Shown: piece after piece, positions 26,723 through 34,894 of the stretch
Numbering within the stretch: position 1 is the stretch's first letter
Layout: every line of letters begins with the position of its first letter
From: UBA7332 sp051652645
GTDB lineage: Bacteria > Bacteroidota > Bacteroidia > Bacteroidales > UBA7332
NCBI GenBank assembly: GCA_051652645.1
Contig: JBOFUP010000049.1
Location: 1-42,804 of the forward strand
Length of the DNA: 42,804 nucleotides
Direction: 5' to 3'
The notes under the pieces: generated by a model
What the model was told of the DNA's origin: nothing
The model's input: the letters and a program-made list of their open reading frames with translations, nothing else
Database searches by the model: none
Position numbers and translations under genes: made by a program

Positions 26723-27280
26723 TCACTTAAATCTCAATATACTCTCAACATCCTTACGCTTAGGTGCGTCATGGTGTCCTCCTAGTTCATATCCATATAG
26801 AATGATTGCAGCAACATATTCATTATTTGGCAGTTCAATAACATTAGCAATTTTCTCATTATCAATAACACCCATGATACAAGTAGCTACACCCTTAGCA
26901 TATGATGCTAAACAAAATTGCTGGCAAGCAATACCAGCATCAAATACTTCCCATAAATGGGAGTTCTCATTCCCCATTTCACTCTCGATAGCTTTACCCT
27001 CAAGTGAGCCGCTCTTTCCTTTCACACAGCTTAGAACACAAATACCCGCTGCTCTATTTATCGAAGATGTATTATAACTAAAACCTCTTACACACGTATT
27101 AGCTATTTCAGCAATAACTGATTTATCTTCTATTATATTATATCTCACCACCTGTGTATTAGCCCAAGATGGTGCAAATCTGCTAATAGAAACAATCTCT
27201 GTAATTAATTCCCTTGAAACCTTTACCTCTGTAAATTTTCTTACACTTCTTCTTTCTGTTAGTAAATCTAGACTATCCAT
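26723..27280 (-). CDS. Nitroreductase-family FMN oxidoreductase
   Basis: This 185-residue flavoenzyme should use NAD(P)H to reduce nitro compounds or quinones; the true substrate is unknown. The N-terminal FMN-binding LLTERRSVRKFTEVKVS and the following FAPSWANTQVVRYNII are typical. Near the C-terminus IPNN-type and VAAIILYGY segments and a late Arg/Lys-rich tail (APKRKDVESILRFK) complete the fold. It is divergent from an HxlR regulator, and the shared gap holds a strong palindrome. This arrangement usually means redox- or electrophile-responsive control of the reductase. Confidence 0.9.
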   Translation of the reverse strand: MDSLDLLTERRSVRKFTEVKVSRELITEIVSISRFAPSWANTQVVRYNIIEDKSVIAEIANTCVRGFSYNTSSINRAAGICVLSCVKGKSGSLEGKAIESEMGNENSHLWEVFDAGIACQQFCLASYAKGVATCIMGVIDNEKIANVIELPNNEYVAAIILYGYELGGHHDAPKRKDVESILRFK

Positions 27281-27301
27281 AAATATGATATTTTATTTCA
27301 C

Positions 27302-27367
27302 GTAAAAGTAGTACATTTACATCAAAGTATAAATAACTTACCTTTATGTAACCATGTTACGTAAAGG
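27302..27367. promoter_or_regulatory. Palindromic operators between nitroreductase and HxlR regulator
   Basis: A 27-bp palindrome at 27341-27367 (CCTTTATGTAAC-CAT-GTTACGTAAAGG) has one mismatch. A second, weaker dyad GTAAA-N9-TTTAC lies at 27302-27320. Both use the same GTAA(A/C) half-site, as expected for a dimeric HxlR protein acting on both divergent genes. Confidence 0.7.
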
Positions 27368-27393
27368 AGTATTTTGCTAATTATTAACTGAAT

Positions 27394-27717
27394 ATGATTT
27401 ACAATAATAAAGAATATGATTGCCCATTAGATTTAGCAATGGATATTGTAGGGGGCAAATGGAAGAGTATTATAATATATAGATTAAAAGATGGCGCATT
27501 ACGATCTGGAGAATTACAAAAAATGGTCTCTGGTATTTCAAATAAGATGTTTACATCTTCTCTTCGGGAATTAGAACAAAATCGATTAATTTCAAGGAAA
27601 GTATATCCTGTCTCCCCTCCTAAAGTTGAATATAGATTAACTGAAGATGGTGAAGCTCTAGTTCCTATATTATTAGACATAGTTAGATGGGGATATCGAT
27701 TATCAAAAAAGAGATAA
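27394..27717 (+). CDS. HxlR-family winged-helix regulator
   Basis: This 107-residue MarR-like repressor matches the HxlR family throughout. It has CPLDLAMDIVGGKWKSIIIY (with C9), RSGELQKMVSGISNKMFTSS, the recognition and wing region ELEQNRLISRKVYP, VEYRLTEDGEALVPIL and WGYRLSK. In studied relatives (YodB, HypR) an N-terminal cysteine at this place senses quinones or disulfide stress, so C9 is a likely redox sensor. It is transcribed divergently from the nitroreductase across the palindromic operator, and is probably autoregulated. Confidence 0.93.
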   Translation: MIYNNKEYDCPLDLAMDIVGGKWKSIIIYRLKDGALRSGELQKMVSGISNKMFTSSLRELEQNRLISRKVYPVSPPKVEYRLTEDGEALVPILLDIVRWGYRLSKKR

Positions 27718-27811
27718 CTTATACCATTGTGCTTCAATAGGATTACAACACACCCAGATATTTTATATAATTAAGTTGTATACATCTCTTGCTGCAATCA
27801 TGTATTTACCC

Positions 27812-27819
27812 TATATTTG
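27812..27819 (+). promoter_or_regulatory. Candidate promoter of the BFD-like gene
   Basis: TATATTTG, an exact TAnnTTTG match, 40 bp before the ATG. CTTG (27788-27791) lies 20 bp upstream as a near -33 element. Confidence 0.5.
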
Positions 27820-27858
27820 TAACGATTACATAATTAGAATACTATAAAATATTTAGAC

Positions 27859-28182
27859 ATGATTGAAGATAGAGTAGTATGTCACTGTTTCGATGTAAGA
27901 TACAGCGATATACGTAAAGCGATGTCAGAGGGAGCCCTTACATTAGAAGCTATACAAGAGAAAACTGAAGCTGGTACAGCATGTGGTGGATGCATTGAGG
28001 AGATTGAAGAGATACTTGAAACTGCTTGCAACTGTTATGGAGTATCTGTTGAGGAGGTACGTCAATCAGTACAACAAGGAGCTTCATCTGTTACAGAGGT
28101 AACAAAAGCAACAAAAGCTGGAGCTGCATGTGGCAAATGTCAAACAATTGTAGGACATATCATTGCTGACTCCAAAAAATAA
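27859..28182 (+). CDS. Tandem BFD-like [2Fe-2S] protein
   Basis: This 107-residue protein is two copies of a BFD (bacterioferritin-associated ferredoxin-type) domain. Copy 1 has C8-x-C10 and C42-x2-C45; copy 2 has C57-x-C59 and C91-x2-C94. Both keep exactly 31 residues between the pairs, so each could bind one [2Fe-2S] cluster. The shared cores are KTEAGTACGGC and KATKAGAACGKC. BFD domains transfer electrons or help assemble clusters, often in iron mobilisation or at the end of larger reductases; here it stands alone, and its partner is not visible. It has its own promoter and a strong terminator. Confidence 0.88.
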   Translation: MIEDRVVCHCFDVRYSDIRKAMSEGALTLEAIQEKTEAGTACGGCIEEIEEILETACNCYGVSVEEVRQSVQQGASSVTEVTKATKAGAACGKCQTIVGHIIADSKK

Positions 28183-28221
28183 TAGATAGGCTTATTTATA
28201 GCACTATAATTACCGCACAAA

Positions 28222-28274
28222 AAAAAGCGACGAGCGTATTATATCTTTATGATATAGTATGCTCGTCGCTTTTT
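28222..28274 (+). terminator. Terminator of the BFD-like gene
   Basis: GCGACGAGC (28227-28235) pairs with GCTCGTCGC (28261-28269), flanked by five A/T pairs and continued by an inner stem. TTTTT follows on the plus strand and the mirror-image A run precedes it, so it may work both ways. Confidence 0.88.
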
Positions 28275-28387
28275 ACTATTATACAAATCATGGGAGAAAA
28301 AATTAGACTAAAACACTATACATATTATTGTAATTAATTATCAAATAAATTGCATATATTGTAATAATACTATTACTTTGCCTCGCA

Positions 28388-28562
28388 TTGGTTCCGAAAC
28401 TCTAGTTCTAGTATTTCGGATTAAAAGAGAATCAGGTGAAAATCCTGAACAGTCCCGCTGCTGTAAGCTCTATCAAATGTTTTATCACATACAACATGCC
28501 ACTGTCCGAAGAGTGATGGGAAGGCAGATAAAACAGGAGTAAGTCAGAAGAACTACCATGCA
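28388..28562 (+). promoter_or_regulatory. Cobalamin riboswitch
   Basis: The conserved landmarks occur in the order of the Rfam cobalamin class: GATTAAAAGAGAATCAGGTG, then the core CAGTCCCGCTGCTGTAA, then GCCACTG, then GATGGGAAGGC, and finally GGAGTAAGTCAGAAGA. Binding of adenosyl- or methylcobalamin should repress the downstream gene. Hairpins after the aptamer (for example TGCATAT / ATATGCA at 28610-28627) may be the expression platform. A near -7 element (TTACTTTG, 28373-28380) sits just upstream. The next gene starts about 210 bp beyond the aptamer. Confidence 0.93.
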
Positions 28563-28772
28563 TTTTTTGTTTCAAAGCTTTCGAGGAGTGGGCTCTGAAC
28601 TCTCTGGTATGCATATAGAAATATGCACTATCACCGATTTCATATTCAATTCAGAAGGCTATTTGAATGTATCTACACTCAAATAGAGCCTCTTCATATA
28701 GATGGAGAGAATTAACTATTTATTGCTGTAGACCATATTATTACTACTCATAAATCTATAAACTCAATTGAT

Positions 28773-29684
28773 ATGAAAAAAATTATTACCCTATTTACTT
28801 CACTGCTTACAACTCTATGCCTAACCGCACAATCACCTACTCCTCATATCCAGGGAATCACCCGCACTGATAAGGTTGGTTCATCAATCGGATTATTAGA
28901 CAACAGCAGATCTGACTTAGAGTTCTCATTGGATAAGATAGAAAACTGGACTGGAACTGGCTCAAAAAGAGCGGCTCTTCTTATTCAATGGGAAGATGAA
29001 AAAAAGCCAGATGCTATGGTTTGGGGATATAAATGGGATGGCGAATCAAATGGCGAAGAGATGATTATAGCTATTGCCAAAGCAGACCCTCGATTCTTTA
29101 TAATAACGAATAATGGAAATTGGGGACTAACCATTGGAGGTTTCGGTTTTGATATAAATCAAAAGAATACTATAACTCTTACCAATGGAGAAATCAGCAG
29201 AGAGCCTATTGATGGAATCTTAGAGATAGAAAACACTGAATACGATAATTGGTATACCGAAGATAGTGAAGACCATTGGGCTTCAGGATGGAACAGTTCG
29301 TATTGGTCTTATTCTAATAGAGAGAGTTATACAGAGCCTTTTCAATATGGATCGACAAGTGCTAAAGATCGCATCCTTGAAGATGGGTCATGGGATGGTT
29401 GGTACTACTGCAAGGACTTCTTTACTAATACGGCATTCTCAAATAGTTTCACACCTGCACCTGCAGTAAGCACCTCTATAGATAGCAATAAGCGAACAAG
29501 AAATGCTTATAGATTTGATAATAGATTGTACAATCTTGAGATTGGTTCTTCAATAGAACAGTATACTATCTCTGGGGCATTGATAAGTAAGAAGAAAGCT
29601 AGAGAAGTAACTGAAGAACTAGATGGTAGACCAAACACCATTATTCGCATTATATCATCACAAGGAGTAGAGATAATTAAATAA
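28773..29684 (+). CDS. Cobalamin-riboswitch-controlled secreted protein
   Basis: This 303-residue protein has a signal peptide (LFTSLLTTLCLTAQ, cleavage near 20) and no lipobox, so it is periplasmic or secreted. The central region contains RAALLIQWEDEKKPDAMVWG and NGEEMIIAIAKADPRF. I associate this layout with secreted Bacteroidetes proteins found near B12 uptake genes, but I cannot name a domain with certainty. It is rich in Trp, Tyr and Asp (DNWYTEDSEDHWASGWNSSY), suggesting ligand binding. The last 55 residues (IEQYTISGALISKK, ending RIISSQGVEIIK) resemble a type IX secretion sorting domain, weakly. With a B12 riboswitch in front, a role in binding or capturing corrinoids is the best guess. 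No TonB receptor or BtuFCD gene accompanies it. Confidence 0.7.
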   Translation: MKKIITLFTSLLTTLCLTAQSPTPHIQGITRTDKVGSSIGLLDNSRSDLEFSLDKIENWTGTGSKRAALLIQWEDEKKPDAMVWGYKWDGESNGEEMIIAIAKADPRFFIITNNGNWGLTIGGFGFDINQKNTITLTNGEISREPIDGILEIENTEYDNWYTEDSEDHWASGWNSSYWSYSNRESYTEPFQYGSTSAKDRILEDGSWDGWYYCKDFFTNTAFSNSFTPAPAVSTSIDSNKRTRNAYRFDNRLYNLEIGSSIEQYTISGALISKKKAREVTEELDGRPNTIIRIISSQGVEIIK

Positions 29685-29695
29685 TTTACTCTCAA

Positions 29696-29750
29696 ACACA
29701 TGAGCGGCTATTCAAGAAGGGAAACCCCAATTGAATAGCCGCTCATGTGT
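29696..29750. terminator. Convergent hairpin between the B12-controlled gene and the phosphoesterase gene
   Basis: A perfect 20-bp stem (left arm ACACATGAGCGGCTATTCAA) with a loop that can fold further (GGG-GAAA-CCC). T runs are weak on both sides, but the position between two convergent genes suits a two-way terminator. Confidence 0.7.
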
Positions 29751-29765
29751 CTATCATATATGACT

Positions 29766-31595
29766 TTAGTTTACCCTAAATATAGAGCCCTCGATCAATG
29801 AACACCATAGTATCCCATTTTCATCTAACGTGAATGCATTAACCGAAGAGTAGCCTAACTTCTCACTCCAAATCACGCTCTGAGTATCCACATCAACAGC
29901 CACCACAGCACCCTCTCTAGTTCCAACATATACAACACCATTATGCTCAACATTAGGACATGGATTATGTTCATATCCTATCCCCATATCCACTTTCCAC
30001 AAATCGCTATACTCTTCACCCTCAGTAGATACAGCCAACAACTCACCATCCATCAATTTTGCATAAACACGTTTTCCATCTTGAGAAAGGCCTAACGATT
30101 CTCGCACTTTATACTTATTAGTTCTCCAATGCTCTTGACCACTCTCTAGATCGATGGCACTCATAAACCTGTCTGGTGCTACTATGATCACCTTGCCATT
30201 AGCAACCGCAGGAACTACATTACCAGGTGATAACATATTAGCTGAACGACCATTACTCCACTGCCACAACACATCTCCTGATTCCCTATCCAAACAGTTG
30301 AGTCGAGTATCCCAAGCTCCAAAGATCACCCTATCACCATCAATTATAGGACGGCCCTGAGAGTATGACTCTATGACCGGAGCACTCCATACAAGTTTGC
30401 CACTCTCTAAATCAACTCTCAGAAACTCCTTTGAAGCTGCTATGTAAAGATCATTCCCAACGATAGAACCCTCACCAATTACAACACGATCAGCAGGAAG
30501 AGTCCAAATCTCCTTACCACTCTTTGCGCTCAGTGCTATAAGCCTTCCATCAGTTGTCCCAACAATAACCTTTCCCTTGTGATAAAGAGGTTTAGCATAA
30601 ACAGCAAGACCAGAGGAGTAGTTCCAAAGAGATCTTTTTCTCTTAGAATCATAAGCCTTAACCTCTCCAATAGAGTTAGCAAAATAGACTATACCATTCT
30701 GCACAGAAACCCCATTATAAATAGATGCATCATCTTGCAACACCCTACTCATATTTGTCAAATCACCAAGATCCTTTTGTTTAGTTGTAGAGACAATACC
30801 ACTCAAACATGATCTATCAACCATGGAAATAGCAATCTTAAGTAATGCAGGCTCCCCCAAAGGCTTTTCAAAATAGAATAATGAATCCCCCAATATCTCT
30901 ATCTGATTATACCCTGGATTTGGCTCATCACCCTTCATCGTCAGAGCTCTACCCATTATCCCTGGTATACCATCAAAGTTCATTAATTTCAACGTGTGAC
31001 CATGACCACAGAAAGCAGCTGCAATAGACGACTCTTTCAATACTGAGGTGACCTGCGACCAGTTGCTCAAACCATCTGCGAGAGGATAGTGAGCAAAACT
31101 AAGTACTCTCATCCCTGGCTTACATCTCTCCTTTAGTGTTGAACGAAGCCACTGAATATCCTCATACTTCATAAATCCATCACCCATCTTCATGTAAGGA
31201 CCACATGCAAAACCTACAAAAAGATACCCATCATGCTCAAAAGCAAAACGATCATCCCCCCAATATTTTGTAAATGTTGAACAACCACTCTCTGACCAAT
31301 TAGTTTCATGATTTCCCGAAACAATATAATATGGGATATTCAATCTTTCAAGAAGGCTATAAACAGACTTCAACTCTCTATCGCTACCCTCATTGTTTAT
31401 ATCCCCCGTAACGATTACAAATTCACAATCACCATTATTTATCTCATCAACCACAGATAATAAATACTTCTCATTATCATTACCTGGCACCACATGCAGA
31501 TCTGTCAAATGAGCAAACTTCAGCACCTTGCCACTTAAAGGTGATATTAACCCCACCCAAAGAAGTGCAAACATCAAAAAAACAACTCTCTTCAT
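29766..31595 (-). CDS. Exported metallophosphoesterase fused to a PQQ-like beta-propeller
   Basis: This 609-residue protein has a signal peptide (VVFLMFALLWVGLISPLSG). The metallophosphoesterase domain (about 25-220) shows every metal motif: HLTDLHVVPG, VTGDINNEG, VSGNHETNW, SFAHYPLADG and GHGHTLK. From about residue 290 to the end come repeats of the PQQ/WD40-like type (ANSIGEVKAYDSKRKRSLWN, VGTTDGRLIALSAKSGKEIW, FGAWDTRLNCLDRESGDVLW). They form a beta-propeller that may bind a polymer or protein partner. The substrate is unknown; the family includes phosphodiesterases and wall-teichoic-like or nucleotide phosphatases. It is a single gene on the minus strand, with a TATCTTTG element 76 bp upstream. 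Confidence 0.88.
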   Translation of the reverse strand: MKRVVFLMFALLWVGLISPLSGKVLKFAHLTDLHVVPGNDNEKYLLSVVDEINNGDCEFVIVTGDINNEGSDRELKSVYSLLERLNIPYYIVSGNHETNWSESGCSTFTKYWGDDRFAFEHDGYLFVGFACGPYMKMGDGFMKYEDIQWLRSTLKERCKPGMRVLSFAHYPLADGLSNWSQVTSVLKESSIAAAFCGHGHTLKLMNFDGIPGIMGRALTMKGDEPNPGYNQIEILGDSLFYFEKPLGEPALLKIAISMVDRSCLSGIVSTTKQKDLGDLTNMSRVLQDDASIYNGVSVQNGIVYFANSIGEVKAYDSKRKRSLWNYSSGLAVYAKPLYHKGKVIVGTTDGRLIALSAKSGKEIWTLPADRVVIGEGSIVGNDLYIAASKEFLRVDLESGKLVWSAPVIESYSQGRPIIDGDRVIFGAWDTRLNCLDRESGDVLWQWSNGRSANMLSPGNVVPAVANGKVIIVAPDRFMSAIDLESGQEHWRTNKYKVRESLGLSQDGKRVYAKLMDGELLAVSTEGEEYSDLWKVDMGIGYEHNPCPNVEHNGVVYVGTREGAVVAVDVDTQSVIWSEKLGYSSVNAFTLDENGILWCSLIEGSIFRVN

Positions 31596-31924
31596 ACTAT
31601 TAGATATCTATTAAATATATGTAGTTACGTTCAACCAAAGATCTAAATAATAAGACCTTGCTCGCATGAACAAAGATAAAACTATTTAACAATACGTAGG
31701 TTTATAAAACTCTCAAAGAGGATGAAGGTAAATATTTTAAAGATAGTAAACAGTAATATATAGCTCTATTCTAAAAATAGATTAAAAAATATTAGACACT
31801 ATCATCAAAAGAGTAACTGCTCAAATAAAAAACCACATATCTATCACTACAATTGTATTAACTCTTTAGTCCTTGCCATCCATTTTTTGTGTAAGTTTGA
31901 AACCTCTAAAAAAGGGGGATAATT
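31596..31924. promoter_or_regulatory. Divergent promoter region: phosphoesterase and selenium operon
   Basis: This 329-bp gap has no gene. On the minus strand TATCTTTG (31678-31671) is an exact -7 match for the phosphoesterase. On the plus strand TAAGTTTG (31892-31899) is an exact -7 match for selU, giving a leader of about 20 bases. A purine-rich AAAAGGGGGA lies just before the selU ATG and could act as an unusually good ribosome-binding site. No terminator or riboswitch is seen. Confidence 0.5.
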
Positions 31925-32962
31925 ATGGAACAAGATTTAAATGTAAATGATTTTCTAATACAAGCGAAACAAGGTGTAATAGTTGATGTACGCACTCCCG
32001 CTGAGTTCTTTCAAGGACATATTGTTGGGGCTGTTAACATTCCTCTTTTCACGGATCAAGAGCGCGTAATTATAGGAACCCTATACAAGCAGGAAGGAAA
32101 AGATATTGCATTCGAAAAGGGACTAGAGTTTGTAGGACCTAAGATGGCCTCATTCGTCAAAGAAGCAAAAAAAGTGGCAAATGGTAGATCAATATTCATA
32201 TATTGCTGGAGAGGTGGAATGCGAAGCGGTAGTATGGCTTGGCTTTTTAGAAGTGCTGGCCTAGAGGTAAAGAGATTAACTGGCGGATATAAAGCCTACA
32301 GATCCTCATTTGCAGAAGATGTCATCAATAGAGGTTGGAAAATAATAGTTCTGGGAGGACCAACAGGATGTGGAAAGACAGAAATTCTACATCAATTACA
32401 AACTCAGAAAGAACAGGTATTGGACATTGAAGGACTAGCAAACCACAAAGGCTCTGCTTTTGGAGCTTTGGGACAGCAGGATCAACCAACAACAGAGCAC
32501 TTCTGCAATATACTACATGATAAATTAAGAAACCTAGACCCCAACAAGCCTATCTGGTGTGAGGGTGAGAGTTTATCCATCGGACGAATCTACATTCCGA
32601 AAGAACTCTTCGAGATAATGCAAGCATCACCATTTATATATCTTAATCTTCCAATAGAAGTAAGACTAGATAGACTAGTTAAAGAGTATGGCAACTTTGA
32701 TGTTGCTCAATTAGCTGACTCTTTCTCTCGGATTCAGAAAAGATTAGGAGGGCAAAATGCCAAAGCTGCAATAGAGTATCTTGAAAATGGGAATATAAGA
32801 GAGGCTGCTCGAATTGGACTCATCTATTATGACAGAAGCTATAATCGATCCATTAACGAACATCAAACTGTCGTATATCGATTAGAAGCAGAGAATGACT
32901 CCCCGATTACTACAGCTATTATACTAATGGATATTAAAGATAAAATATATGACAACAATTGA
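31925..32962 (+). CDS. selU: tRNA 2-selenouridine synthase
   Basis: This 345-residue enzyme (also MnmH/YbbB) replaces sulfur by selenium in 2-thiouridine at the wobble position of Lys, Glu and Gln tRNAs, using selenophosphate, via a geranylated intermediate. The N-terminal rhodanese domain has VDVRTPAEFFQGHI and the active-site loop YCWRGGMRSG with C94. The P-loop GGPTGCGKT is at 144-152 and GGYKAYR lies between the domains. Length is close to E. coli SelU (364). It is the first gene of the selenium operon and overlaps yedF by 14 bp. Confidence 0.95.
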   Translation: MEQDLNVNDFLIQAKQGVIVDVRTPAEFFQGHIVGAVNIPLFTDQERVIIGTLYKQEGKDIAFEKGLEFVGPKMASFVKEAKKVANGRSIFIYCWRGGMRSGSMAWLFRSAGLEVKRLTGGYKAYRSSFAEDVINRGWKIIVLGGPTGCGKTEILHQLQTQKEQVLDIEGLANHKGSAFGALGQQDQPTTEHFCNILHDKLRNLDPNKPIWCEGESLSIGRIYIPKELFEIMQASPFIYLNLPIEVRLDRLVKEYGNFDVAQLADSFSRIQKRLGGQNAKAAIEYLENGNIREAARIGLIYYDRSYNRSINEHQTVVYRLEAENDSPITTAIILMDIKDKIYDNN

Positions 32963-33554
32963 CACATCAGGGCTACTCTGTCCTGCACCATTAATACATA
33001 CAAAAAGAGCTATAAAAACAGCCAAAGAGGGTGAGATAATTGAGATTTTACTAGACAATCAAACCGCTTGTAGCAACGTAAAAGCATACCTAGATGAGTT
33101 AGGCATAGACTCTGAAGTAAATATTTCTGATAATACTCAGCACATTAGGTTCTATGTACCAGAGAAGATTGACGAAACTATTAGTGCAGACTCATTCTGT
33201 AAGCCAGCCACCGACACTAAGGAGTATGTAGTTGTACTCAAAAGCGAATATATGGGTGAGGGTGATCCTTCATTGGGAATGCTACTTATGCGAGGTTTTA
33301 TCAACTCTCTAAAAGAAGCCGATAAGCTTCCTAACCATATAATTCTATATAATAGTGGCGTAAAGCTTGCGATAGAGGGTAGTGACACTGCTGAATCATT
33401 AGCACAAATGGAGAATAGCGGAGTATCTATTGTTTGTTGTGGCACTTGTGTGGATTTCTATGAGCTAAAAAGTAAGATAAAAACAGGAACAATAAGTAAT
33501 ATGTTCCGAATAACCGAACTAACCACTAAGGCAGCACACATTATTTACCCATGA
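32949..33554 (+). CDS. yedF: YedF-type selenium metabolism protein (TusA-like plus DsrE-like)
   Basis: This 201-residue protein has two parts. Residues 1-75 are a TusA-like sulfurtransferase domain with LLCPAPLIHTKRAI (C11 in the CPxP motif). Residues about 100-201 are a DsrE/F-like domain with a cysteine cluster SIVCCGTCVDFY. This is the selenium-metabolism YedF family, thought to carry selenium between the lyase and SelD; the exact reaction is not settled. Its start overlaps selU and its stop overlaps the next gene by 4 bp (ATGA), indicating translational coupling. Confidence 0.92.
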   Translation: MTTIDTSGLLCPAPLIHTKRAIKTAKEGEIIEILLDNQTACSNVKAYLDELGIDSEVNISDNTQHIRFYVPEKIDETISADSFCKPATDTKEYVVVLKSEYMGEGDPSLGMLLMRGFINSLKEADKLPNHIILYNSGVKLAIEGSDTAESLAQMENSGVSIVCCGTCVDFYELKSKIKTGTISNMFRITELTTKAAHIIYP

Positions 33555-34678
33555 TGATCACGAACACCTACTTCGACAATGCTAGCACAAGTTTCCCCAA
33601 ACCAAAGGCCGTAGCTGAGAGCATTTGTGAGTATCTAACAAATTGCGGTGGCACATATGGCAGAGCAGCTTACAAAAGGGTGTTTCAAGCTACATCACTC
33701 GTTGAGAAGTGTAGGGATTCAATAGCCGAAATCTCAGGATGGGGAGAGCCTGACACAATATTCTTTACACAAAATGCTACCGTGGGGTGTAACTCGCTTA
33801 TCTGCTCTTTCCCTTTCAAAGAGGGTGATACTGTATTTGTATCACCCCTAGAGCACAATGCCGTGATGCGTCCCCTACATAATGCATCGATCAAGCATGG
33901 TTTAAATATCCGAATACTACCCCACTTTTCAGATGGCAAGATTGATACATCTAGGCTAGATGAAGATCTAAAGCAGGGTGCTTCTTTGATTATAGTAAAC
34001 CATCAATCGAATGTAAATGGTGTAATTCAGCCTATGATGGAGATTGGCAAATGGTGTGGAGAAACTATAGAGTTCTGGGCAGACCTCTCTCAATCTCTAG
34101 GCCAAACCGAGTGCCTACTAGATAAATGGGGAGTAGATGCTGCTTTTTTCACTGGCCACAAATCACTACTTGGCCCAACGGGTGTAGGTGGATTTATGAG
34201 CCGTCATGCATCTACTCGCAATCCATTTATATATGGAGGCACGGGTAGTAACTCCGAGAGTTTTGATATGCCCGAGATCCTACCAGACAGATATGAAGCA
34301 GGCACTCCGAATATGGTTGGAATTATATCACTATTAGCAGCAATAGAGAATAAGCCCACACCTGCTCATAACAAAGAGGATTTCTTTGATCTATTAGAAG
34401 GAGTTAAAAAAAACAACAAGCTAAGAGTTATTTGTGCAAATGAGAGTTGTAGCCAAGGAGAACTATTCTCTATTACTCACTCCTCTCTTTCTCCATCCGA
34501 AATATCTACTATTCTATATAATAGGTGGGGAATAGAGACTAGACAAGGGCTACACTGTTCTCCTCTTGCTCATAAGCATCTCAAAACCTTTCCCACTGGA
34601 TGCACCCGTTTCAGCCTATCTCCATACCACACGAGAGAGGACATTAAATGTTTGCAGAGGATATTATCTGAATTATAA
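33551..34678 (+). CDS. Class V aminotransferase: cysteine desulfurase / selenocysteine lyase family
   Basis: This 375-residue PLP enzyme probably removes selenium (or sulfur) from selenocysteine or cysteine to supply SelD. It begins TYFDNASTSFPKPKAVAESI. The cofactor lysine is K204 in FFTGHKSLLGPTG, with histidine and asparagine contacts earlier (VSPLEHNAV, VNHQSNVNG). The catalytic cysteine is C336 in RQGLHCSPLAHK. This is the branch often labelled cysteine desulfurase family protein that travels with selenium genes. Two adjacent ATGs are possible starts (33551, 33554); the first overlaps the yedF stop. It is followed by DUF3343 after 3 bp. Confidence 0.92.
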   Translation: MMITNTYFDNASTSFPKPKAVAESICEYLTNCGGTYGRAAYKRVFQATSLVEKCRDSIAEISGWGEPDTIFFTQNATVGCNSLICSFPFKEGDTVFVSPLEHNAVMRPLHNASIKHGLNIRILPHFSDGKIDTSRLDEDLKQGASLIIVNHQSNVNGVIQPMMEIGKWCGETIEFWADLSQSLGQTECLLDKWGVDAAFFTGHKSLLGPTGVGGFMSRHASTRNPFIYGGTGSNSESFDMPEILPDRYEAGTPNMVGIISLLAAIENKPTPAHNKEDFFDLLEGVKKNNKLRVICANESCSQGELFSITHSSLSPSEISTILYNRWGIETRQGLHCSPLAHKHLKTFPTGCTRFSLSPYHTREDIKCLQRILSEL

Positions 34679-34681
34679 TAT

Positions 34682-34894
34682 ATGGATCTATTCTTCATCT
34701 TTAAGAATGCTAGAACAGTAATAAAAGCTGAAGCACTATGCCGTGCTAATGAAATAAGAGTTGAGGTAGTACCTGTTCCTGAGAGCATATCCTCTGAATG
34801 TGGAATGGCTCTTAAATCAGCATCCGTTAATCATCAAAAAATGAGTGCTCTTTTTGAGCAAAACAAAATTTCGTTTTCAACCTATGAAGAGTGA
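34682..34894 (+). CDS. DUF3343 protein, putative selenium/sulfur carrier
   Basis: This 70-residue protein matches DUF3343. It has the opening LFFIFKNARTVIKAEALCRA, the middle VEVVPVPESISSECGMAL and an (alpha-beta) layout like TusA. C18 or C39 could carry the selenium or sulfur; C39 in SSECGMAL is the conserved one in this family, as I recall it. It is constantly found next to selenium genes, and here it lies between the lyase and selD. Its last four codons overlap the selD start. Confidence 0.88.
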   Translation: MDLFFIFKNARTVIKAEALCRANEIRVEVVPVPESISSECGMALKSASVNHQKMSALFEQNKISFSTYEE

